DNA of 6,353 nt from Planctomycetaceae bacterium (GTDB lineage: Bacteria > Planctomycetota > Planctomycetia > Pirellulales > Pirellulaceae), in NCBI GenBank assembly GCA_003501565.1, contig DNPC01000741.1, forward strand, positions 1 to 6,353. Direction: 5' to 3'. Below are positions 1-4,782 of the stretch, piece after piece. Position numbers and translations under genes: made by a program. Under the pieces are notes generated by a model. The model searched no databases and was not told where the DNA came from. It worked only from the letters and a program-made list of their open reading frames with translations. Within the stretch, counting starts at the first letter, position 1; the number at the start of each line of letters is the position of its first letter.

Positions 1-1
1 C

Positions 2-394
2 TCAAGGACCTTTTACGATGAATCTTTCATTGCTTTGGTGCCAATGGGATTCTGCTATCCGGGAACAGGCAACTCTGGTGATCTTCCCCCACGACCGGAA
101 TGTGCTCCGTTGTGGCATGGCCGTTTGCTCGAACTGTTGCCGAATGTGCGGTTAACGCTTTTAGTTGGTAAATATTCTCAACACCGCTATCTTCCTAACA
201 ACCGAAAGAACACGCTTACTGAAACCGTTGCGGCTTGGACTGAATTTCGTCCCAAATATATACCTCTACCCCATCCGAGTCCTCGCAATAACATTTGGAT
301 GAAAGCAAACCCGTGGTTCGAAGACTCAGTTCTGCCGTATTTAAAACGAAGAATAAAGAGACTCCTGAATGATCACAATTCCGCAAGACAATGA
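2..394 (+). CDS. Uracil-DNA glycosylase family protein, C-terminal part (5' end outside window)
   Basis: The frame is open from the left edge, so only the last 130 residues are present. They match the C-terminal two thirds of the small (about 190-200 aa) COG1573-type uracil-DNA glycosylase family proteins. Visible marks, in order, are a FYDE...FALVPMGFCYPG-like stretch (here LVPMGFCYPG), then DLPPRPECAPLWH, LLVGKYSQHRYL, and the HPSPRN motif within LPLPHPSPRN-like sequence (here IPLPHPSPRN). In the superfamily the His-Pro-Ser-Pro loop contacts DNA next to the active site. The NPWFEDSVLPYLKRRIKRLL tail is also typical. Known for the superfamily: removal of uracil or related damaged bases from DNA in the cytoplasm. 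Activity of this particular subfamily is less well established, and the N-terminal active-site motif lies outside the window. The ATG within the window (44) is internal to the conserved domain, so it is not the start. The stop at 392-394 overlaps the ATG of a doubtful small ORF. Confidence 0.88.
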   Translation, partial: SRTFYDESFIALVPMGFCYPGTGNSGDLPPRPECAPLWHGRLLELLPNVRLTLLVGKYSQHRYLPNNRKNTLTETVAAWTEFRPKYIPLPHPSPRNNIWMKANPWFEDSVLPYLKRRIKRLLNDHNSARQ

Positions 395-618
395 TAGGGA
401 CAGTCGCGGTAGTGCTGAACCTGTATCGCTCTTTGTTGATCCCAGCGCCAAGATCGCATCCTTCGGGCTTGTGCATCTCTGGAGTTGAAGAAACAACGAT
501 GGACCATGGGATGGACACCAAGGATTCGACATTCGCCTTTGACGGGTGTTTTGTCCAGAGAAAGAGCAATGCGTGGCCTCCCGCCAATGTTTATGGACGT
601 ACTCTCATCGCCGGGTGA
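391..618 (+). CDS. Doubtful small ORF, 75 codons, no recognised family
   Basis: This reading frame starts at an ATG that overlaps the glycosylase stop (ATGA) and ends three bases before the ATG of the next gene, so it fills the spacer exactly, as a coupled operon gene would. Third-position GC is about 59 percent (44 of 75 codons, counted by eye), which is compatible with coding. Against it: the product has no recognisable domain, signal peptide or hydrophobic segment, and there is no ribosome binding site. A longer frame on the opposite strand (373-765) covers the same bases. The second half also overlaps an imperfect palindrome (513-556), more typical of a structured intergenic element. I think chance is more likely than a gene; it is listed only because of the tight tiling. 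Confidence 0.2.
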   Translation: MIGTVAVVLNLYRSLLIPAPRSHPSGLCISGVEETTMDHGMDTKDSTFAFDGCFVQRKSNAWPPANVYGRTLIAG

Positions 619-621
619 TAA
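395..621. other. Spacer 1 (227 bp) with imperfect inverted repeat
   Basis: No confident gene lies here. An imperfect stem can be drawn from GGACACC at 513-519 to GGGTGTTTTGTCC at 544-556, with inner pairing of AAGG (520-523) to CCTT (536-539). The stretch from ACCATGGGATGGACACC (503-519) to CGCCGGGTGAT (609-619) resembles, from memory only, structured elements that flank small genes in Rhodopirellula-like genomes. Neither the RYYYAAC nor the GTTRRRY core of a classical attC site could be found at its ends. No clear promoter or terminator was seen. Confidence 0.35.
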
Positions 622-975
622 ATGCCGAACGAACTTGTATACACCTTCCCCGTTCCAATTCGTTCGAACCTGGAACTGCCCGATGCTCTCCGCGATCGCG
701 GAGTGACTGCAGAAGAATATGATGTCTACATCGACAAAATACGAGAAGCGTTTCGTGAGGTGCACGGATCACAACGCAGAATCTTTTGGCTATCCATGTC
801 TGTGATTTTTGTCGTGACTATTCCATTCGTGTTTTACCGACTATTTCGAAACCATCGAGAAATGGGGAAGCGTGTCTCAGAGATCAATCAAATTCTGAAA
901 CCACACGGCATATATGGGGAATATCCCATGGGCTCTAAAGACGGTCCCGGAGTGTTCGAATTCCGGACTCTTTAA
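622..975 (+). CDS. Hypothetical single-pass membrane protein, 117 aa
   Basis: I do not recognise a family. The N-terminal half is soluble and charged, with an amphipathic-looking segment around residues 21-48 (DALRDRGVTAEEYDVYIDKI, then REAFREVH). One clear membrane helix follows at about residues 54-73 (IFWLSMSVIFVVTIPFVFYR), flanked by QRR before and RLFRNHR after. A short basic and helical stretch (HREMGKRVSEINQILKPHG) leads to a glycine-rich tail ending in VFEFRTL. There is no signal peptide, so it is probably an integral inner-membrane protein; topology is ambiguous because basic residues occur on both sides. The ATG at 622 directly follows a TGATAA double stop. No usable ribosome binding site is seen; GGGTGA lies too close. 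The protein looks genuine because the helix and the charged segments make coherent sense, but no function can be given. Confidence 0.6.
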   Translation: MPNELVYTFPVPIRSNLELPDALRDRGVTAEEYDVYIDKIREAFREVHGSQRRIFWLSMSVIFVVTIPFVFYRLFRNHREMGKRVSEINQILKPHGIYGEYPMGSKDGPGVFEFRTL

Positions 976-1192
976 ACACACGCCACCGCAAAAGGGAAGA
1001 AACGTCATCGCGATAGCCAACGCGGCCAAACCTTGGAAACTGGCGGACCATTGTGCTAACTGCACGAGCTGAACGCATCTTTTCCGGCCACCTAGCACCG
1101 GATAGCAGGTCAATGGACCTGAGTGGTAGAATTGAAGTTTGGGGATCTTCAGACTCTCTATTACCCGAAGGGTCGGACTGACCGCTATTCCG
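976..1192. other. Spacer 2 (217 bp), no gene seen
   Basis: The stretch between the small membrane protein and the DUF1963 gene holds no convincing reading frame. It contains a perfect 6-bp stem with a 4-base loop at 1106-1121 and a 4-bp stem (GGTC/GACC) at 1171-1183, just upstream of the next start. TTGAAG at 1132-1137 followed by TCTATT at 1157-1162 is a weak sigma70-like pair with a 19-base gap; I do not rely on it. The minus-strand frame across this spacer also runs into both neighbouring genes and is judged a shadow. Confidence 0.4.
1106..1121. repeat. Perfect inverted repeat (6-bp stem, 4-base loop)
   Basis: CAGGTC, loop AATG, then GACCTG. The stem is short and no T-run follows on either strand, so it is not a convincing intrinsic terminator. 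It lies 71 bases before the DUF1963 start codon. It could be an operator half-site pair, an RNA hairpin in the leader, or chance. Confidence 0.3.
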
Positions 1193-1954
1193 ATGCACGA
1201 ATTAGAACTCGCAAAGCGCGAACTCACTGACTTGGCGAGTGCGATAGAGAGCGTATCACGTCATTGCTTAATTGGTCGTCCAAGTGACTTCGACGGTCCG
1301 TCCTATTTCGGCGGAATGCCTCGGCTGCCGAAGGACTTTGAATGGCCCGTCAAGGATGGGTATCCGCTATCCTTCGTCGGGCAGTTGGCGTGCCGAGACA
1401 TTGACATAGTCCCCAATGATGACGGCTATCTTCTCTTCTTCTACGACAACCGCCACTGGGGCGATCGCCCGTCAGATGCCGGTCATGCAGTAGTGACTCA
1501 CTTTTCAGAGTCCGCCCCACTTTACGAGCCCGAGTTGCCAACGCGAACGGTACCATACTTTTTCGGCCTGATGAATAGGCAGGTTAAGCCGGCAGTTTAT
1601 AAGCGTACTCCCGTGAAGCTTACGCCATCGGTGAGTTACCCGTCGATTGAACGCGGCCTAATTGTGATGCCAAGTGATGTTGCTGAAGAATGTTACCTTG
1701 AGTTCTGCGAATCAGTAGCGTCAGATATTCAGGTTGGTGGCTACCCTGCACCCGTCCAATGCGACACGCTCGAAGGCGAATGCGCTGAAGCCACTGGATT
1801 GGGAGACGATAGCGACTGGGTGCTGTTGCTACAACTTTTCGAGATCGGCGATATGCTGTGGGGCGATGCCGGGGCACTCTATTGGTTCATTCTCCGCGAG
1901 GATCTTGCAACGATGCGATTTGATCGAGTCTGGATGATCACTCAATGCCATTAA
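1193..1954 (+). CDS. DUF1963 (YwqG-family) protein, 253 aa
   Basis: This is a member of the DUF1963/YwqG family, which has no firmly established biochemical role. It is presumably a soluble cytoplasmic protein: no signal peptide or membrane helix is visible. Family marks in order: YFGGMPRLPKDFEWPVKDG at about residues 38-56, with LSFVGQLACRDID following (59-71); DDGYLLFFYD (76-85); QVGGYPAPVQ (180-189), matching the family's GYP-P-Q turn; and the C-terminal block DWVLLLQLFEIGDMLWGDAG, then YWFILREDLATMRFDRVW (208-247). Length fits the family. The frame is open back to a TTG at 1139, but I place the start at the ATG at 1193 (MHELELAKRELTDLA) because the extra 18 residues look unlike the family. 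No ribosome binding site is visible. Neighbours are unrelated, so context gives no function. Family assignment is confident; function is unknown. Confidence 0.85.
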   Translation: MHELELAKRELTDLASAIESVSRHCLIGRPSDFDGPSYFGGMPRLPKDFEWPVKDGYPLSFVGQLACRDIDIVPNDDGYLLFFYDNRHWGDRPSDAGHAVVTHFSESAPLYEPELPTRTVPYFFGLMNRQVKPAVYKRTPVKLTPSVSYPSIERGLIVMPSDVAEECYLEFCESVASDIQVGGYPAPVQCDTLEGECAEATGLGDDSDWVLLLQLFEIGDMLWGDAGALYWFILREDLATMRFDRVWMITQCH

Positions 1955-2207
1955 GGAGCCGCGAAATACTGTCTTGTGTTACGTCGACGCGTTTTTGCGC
2001 GTGGAACTTGAGGGCGCGACAGGATTTGTCACTTGCTGTCGAAATACACTTGGAAAGTGCTCAAATTTCTAAACGGTGGATTTCCCTTAACGTGTGAAAC
2101 GGATGGATGGGAGAGCGCCCGGAAATTCTGGCTGACCGCACAGAACCCACAGTGCTTCCTTTATTGAGTGGTCGGCTTGGACCACCGGAATGACTAGCGA
2201 GACAATC
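1955..2207. other. Spacer 3 (about 250 bp) with several short hairpins, no gene seen
   Basis: The stretch between the DUF1963 stop and the PQQ-like gene start holds no supportable reading frame. Short perfect inverted repeats occur at 1987-2002 (ACGCG, loop of 6, CGCGT), 2047-2059 (CACTT, loop GGA, AAGTG) and 2168-2185 (listed separately). None is followed by a clear T-run, so no terminator is called. No promoter with convincing -35 and -10 boxes was found, although a promoter for the PQQ-like gene would be expected here. Confidence 0.4.
2168..2185 (+). promoter_or_regulatory. Hairpin just before the PQQ-like gene start
   Basis: GTGGTC, loop GGCTTG, then GACCAC: a perfect 6-bp stem. It ends four bases before the first possible ATG (2190) and 22 bases before the second (2208). 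In mRNA it would occupy the ribosome landing zone of the first ATG, which is one reason to prefer the second. It may affect translation or serve as a protein-binding dyad, or it may be chance. Confidence 0.3.
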
Positions 2208-3569
2208 ATGCAGCTTACACGTCTAATGTTGCTTCCGATTTTGGCTTCTCTATCCCTGGCCGACTGCCTGGCCGAGAATTACCCTCAGTTTCGTGGAGCG
2301 AATGGTGATGCTGTCTCAGAGAAACCTCTTCCCGTTTCCTGGTCTGATGTAGATGGCAAGCAGCAAAACATTCGCTGGAAGATAACGCTAGAGGGTGAGG
2401 GTTGGTCGCAGCCGATTGTTTGGGAAGACAAACTAATTTTCACCGCCGCTATCCCGCTAAATTCGTCAGATCGAGAGAAGGCGCGGCCGGAATCGAACAA
2501 TGGGGGCTATGGTCGTGATCGGCGCGACTTGATCAGGCTACCGTATCGCTATCAAGTCATTTGCCTCAATGCGCCCACCGGAGGTGAGCTTTGGAGAACA
2601 ACTGTAAAGGAAGGGAAGCCTCCGATTCCTAGGCACAGTACTAACACTTACGCAACTGAGACTCCGGCAACGGACGGCGAGCGTGTGTATGCGTATTTCG
2701 GAATGAATGGCATCCACTGTCTCGATATGGACGGCGAGCTAGTCTGGCAAAAGGAACTTGGCGTATACGAAATGCGTGCAGACTGGGGGACCGCGAGCTC
2801 GCCCGTGCTCTACGACGACAAAGTGTTTCTTCAGATTGACAACCAAGAGCAGTCGTTCATGGTGGCGCTCAACAAGTTCACCGGTCAAGAGGAATGGCGG
2901 ATCAAACGTGACGAAGCCTCCCAGTACAGCAGCCCATTCATTTGGAAGAACTCCCTTCGCACTGAACTAATCGTCGGAGGAATGTTCTTCCGCTCGCACG
3001 ATCCGGCGACTGGTGAATTGCTTTGGGAAATCGACATGAATAAGGGGCGGGCGTCGGCGACACCAGTTGCAATCGGTGATCGCCTTTACATCGGTAACGA
3101 ATTCCGTAACCGAGGTGGGGCCGACGATGGCGGCGGAAGACTACTTTCTATCGTTCCTGGTGGAAGCGGCAATATCACACCAGCAGGTAATCAGACTACC
3201 GGGAAATTCGTTGAGTGGCGTATGGACGATTCAGGAATCCAGATGGCCTCTCCGACACACTGCGGTGGAAAGCTCTACTTTTTCGAACGTCGCCGAGGAG
3301 TGGTCAGTTGTGTCGATGCCAAATCGGGTCGACTTGAGTACAAGAAACGCGTCAATAAAGCTACGGCGTTTTGGGCATCTCCATGGACTGACACGAACTA
3401 CCTTTTCGCACTAGATGCAACCGGAAATACGCATGTCATCCAGCCAGGACCGGACTTCAAAGTCGTGTCCGTAAATCGGCTAGATCAGCAAGCATGGGGA
3501 ACACCGGCCATTTCCAATGGTCGGATTTTCCTCCGCACCGTTGACCATTTGTACTGCATCGCCCAGTAG
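2208..3569 (+). CDS. Secreted PQQ-like beta-propeller repeat protein, 453 aa
   Basis: The N-terminus MQLTRLMLLPILASLSLA is a Sec-type signal peptide, with a likely signal peptidase I cut after CLA at residue 22. The mature protein opens with YPQFRGANGDAVS, a signature common in planctomycete PQQ-like propeller proteins. Propeller blades are marked by repeated Gly-x-Leu-x-Trp-type turns: TGGELW, MDGELVW, TGQEEW, TGELLW and SGRLEY. Between them are strands of the kind ETPATDGERVYAYFG, IQMASPTHCGGKLYFF, FWASPWTDTNYLFALD and WGTPAISNGRIFLRT. Such propellers (WD40-like PQQ repeats) act as ligand-binding or assembly scaffolds in the periplasm or at the cell surface. Resemblance to PQQ dehydrogenases is structural and does not show that PQQ is bound or that the protein is an enzyme. 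An in-frame ATG at 2190 would add MTSETI. I prefer 2208 because it gives a compact signal peptide and avoids the hairpin at 2168-2185; neither start has a clear ribosome binding site. The gene converges on crtB. Confidence 0.87.
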   Translation: MQLTRLMLLPILASLSLADCLAENYPQFRGANGDAVSEKPLPVSWSDVDGKQQNIRWKITLEGEGWSQPIVWEDKLIFTAAIPLNSSDREKARPESNNGGYGRDRRDLIRLPYRYQVICLNAPTGGELWRTTVKEGKPPIPRHSTNTYATETPATDGERVYAYFGMNGIHCLDMDGELVWQKELGVYEMRADWGTASSPVLYDDKVFLQIDNQEQSFMVALNKFTGQEEWRIKRDEASQYSSPFIWKNSLRTELIVGGMFFRSHDPATGELLWEIDMNKGRASATPVAIGDRLYIGNEFRNRGGADDGGGRLLSIVPGGSGNITPAGNQTTGKFVEWRMDDSGIQMASPTHCGGKLYFFERRRGVVSCVDAKSGRLEYKKRVNKATAFWASPWTDTNYLFALDATGNTHVIQPGPDFKVVSVNRLDQQAWGTPAISNGRIFLRTVDHLYCIAQ

Positions 3570-3600
3570 TGACTGCCCGGCTCACTTGTCCAGATCGTTC
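3570..3600. other. 31-bp spacer between convergent genes
   Basis: Only 31 bases separate the PQQ-like stop codon from the crtB stop codon on the other strand. I see no GC-rich hairpin with a T-run on either strand. Termination must therefore be factor-dependent, lie inside the opposing gene, or give overlapping 3' ends. Confidence 0.5.
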
Positions 3601-3840
3601 CTAGTCGTGATCCCGCACTACCTTCACGACAACGGGTTCGGGAGTTTCGTTCTGCTTGGCCAGTAAGTTGGCCACTATGCCAAAGACGAAGCAACTTAGC
3701 GCATAAGCTAACGGTAAGTAAGAGTACGAGTCATCTTTGGGATTGAGTAGCACGAGCAAGAAAAGTGCTCCTCCCATGAATGCAGTTAGTGACAGTCCGA
3801 GCCATGCGAGATACTTGGCATCCTTCATTTCATTCCTCAT
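3601..3840 (-). other. C-terminal two-helix membrane region of CrtB, possibly also a separate 79-aa protein
   Basis: Starting at the in-frame ATG at 3840, this stretch encodes 79 residues: a short basic start (MRNEMKDAKYLAW), a hydrophobic helix (LGLSLTAFMGGALFLLVLL), a polar loop (NPKDDSYSY), a second helix (LPLAYALSCFVFGIVANLL) and a polar tail rich in Glu, Pro, Val and Lys. This is the layout of a complete small hairpin membrane protein. It could anchor the synthase at the membrane where its product accumulates, or it could be a small protein made independently from the internal start. I do not recognise a family. Confidence 0.45.
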
Positions 3841-4782
3841 ATCATTCTCCCTGGGTAAAAATCGTCGTAGATGACGTGTTATTGCTGGCTTCGGCGACCC
3901 AGCGAAAGCCAGTGTGTCAATCGTGTCGACTGCGACGCCCTTCAAGAAGGCGGTCACTGCAGTTGTGAAAAACCGAGTCGTGGAAGTCGTGATGCGACCC
4001 TGCATCACGCAGTAGTCCCGTCTGCGAATCTCGATGCCAATATCGCGATAAACGGCAGCAGCGACTCGGATGGACGGTCGAATTCTCTTGGGTAGAAAAT
4101 GCATGCCGGCTTCGGCAAGTTTGTAGTGCCGATCAGCCAAGTCCAAAATCTTGCGAACGCACCGAGCGATTGATTGATTGCTGGCCGAATTAATCCCGGT
4201 ACTGAGCCAAGTCTTCGGTATATAGCACCGGCCACGACTGGCGTCTTCCAGTACGTCCCTGGCGATGTTCGTCAGCTGCATTGCGATCCCCAACGATTCA
4301 GCAGGTTTTCTAGCCCGCGCGTCGGTTGCACCAAAAATCTGACAAAGCATTAGCCCCACAACGCCGGCTGCGCCGTAACAGTACTCCAAGAGTGCGTTTT
4401 GGTCCTGAATGTGGCCCAAACGCAGATCCATTTCCATCGCATCTAGCAAAGCCAGCGGATAACACTGCGGAATTGTGTGCCGCGTAGCCAGCTCTGCTAG
4501 CCACCCAGACGCTTCAATTTCGCACGGCCTGTTTTGGTACACGTTGGATACGTCGTTTCGCAAGGCAGCGAGTTGCTCTCGTGCGGTTTCAACGTCATGA
4601 GTGGAATCGACAGCATCGTCACACCACCGACACCATGCGTAGAGCTTTTGTACGTCCCCCCGGATTTCCGCAGGAAGTAACCGACTTGCATTTGAAAACG
4701 AGCGACTGTGTTTGCGTATCACCGCTGTCACGTCGTGGTTAGGCATCTTCGAGCCGCCGGAGGAACGAACGGAGCTATTCAT
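3601..4782 (-). CDS. crtB: Phytoene synthase-type prenyltransferase with two-helix membrane extension
   Basis: The enzyme joins two prenyl diphosphates head to head, giving phytoene from geranylgeranyl diphosphate (the C40 route) if the assignment is right. Residue numbers follow a 393-aa product. SRSFSNASRLLP at about 26-37 is the conserved N-terminal motif. DDAVD (55-59) supplies the first DxxxD, and QLTNIARDVLEDASRGRCYIP-type sequence (169-189) supplies the second, D176 and D180, for Mg-diphosphate binding. YCYGAAGVVGLM (134-145) is also typical. The synthase domain ends near residue 300; most relatives are about 290-340 aa. Here a further stretch holds two membrane helices at about 325-346 and 354-374, then a charged tail. 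The ATG at 4782 overlaps the crtI stop as ATGA, so translational coupling supports this start; the frame extends to 4821, and an ATG at 4746 is the alternative. A C30 role (dehydrosqualene or squalene synthase) cannot be excluded by reading alone. Confidence 0.88.
   Translation of the reverse strand: MNSSVRSSGGSKMPNHDVTAVIRKHSRSFSNASRLLPAEIRGDVQKLYAWCRWCDDAVDSTHDVETAREQLAALRNDVSNVYQNRPCEIEASGWLAELATRHTIPQCYPLALLDAMEMDLRLGHIQDQNALLEYCYGAAGVVGLMLCQIFGATDARARKPAESLGIAMQLTNIARDVLEDASRGRCYIPKTWLSTGINSASNQSIARCVRKILDLADRHYKLAEAGMHFLPKRIRPSIRVAAAVYRDIGIEIRRRDYCVMQGRITTSTTRFFTTAVTAFLKGVAVDTIDTLAFAGSPKPAITRHLRRFLPRENDMRNEMKDAKYLAWLGLSLTAFMGGALFLLVLLNPKDDSYSYLPLAYALSCFVFGIVANLLAKQNETPEPVVVKVVRDHD
3846..3852 (-). 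promoter_or_regulatory. Internal Shine-Dalgarno-like sequence in crtB
   Basis: On the minus strand AGGGAGA is followed by ATGAT and then ATG at 3840-3838, in the crtB frame. The GGAG core lies six bases before the ATG, a normal ribosome-binding spacing. None of the other starts in the window has a comparable sequence. In the fusion protein these bases encode PREND, so they could simply be codons. Confidence 0.4.

Noticed and set aside
497..621. Canonical integron attC site
   Set aside because: The RYYYAAC and GTTRRRY cores could not be found at suitable positions, and no integrase gene is in the window; kept only as a loose structural resemblance.
373..765. Minus-strand 130-codon reading frame over spacer 1 and the start of the membrane-protein gene
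   Set aside because: No recognisable domain; it overlaps the 3' end of the glycosylase gene and the 5' part of the membrane-protein gene antisense, and its product is rich in Arg and His as antisense frames often are.
1106..1121. Intrinsic terminator after the membrane-protein gene
   Set aside because: The stem is only six pairs and no T-run follows on either strand.
1132..1162. Sigma70-like promoter TTGAAG ... TCTATT before the DUF1963 gene
   Set aside because: The gap is 19 bases, the -10 box matches only 4 of 6 positions, and such pairs are frequent by chance.
877..1227. Minus-strand 116-codon frame with a hydrophobic stretch over spacer 2
   Set aside because: It overlaps both the membrane-protein gene and the DUF1963 gene antisense, has no ribosome binding site and resembles no family; the hydrophobic part is a single short stretch.
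2256..2276. Lipoprotein signal (LADC) in the PQQ-like protein
   Set aside because: The residue before the cysteine is aspartate, whereas a lipobox needs Gly, Ala or Ser there; an ordinary signal peptidase I site after CLA fits better.
3067..3414. Plus-strand 115-codon frame inside the PQQ-like gene
   Set aside because: It is a shifted frame within well-conserved propeller sequence, with no domain of its own.
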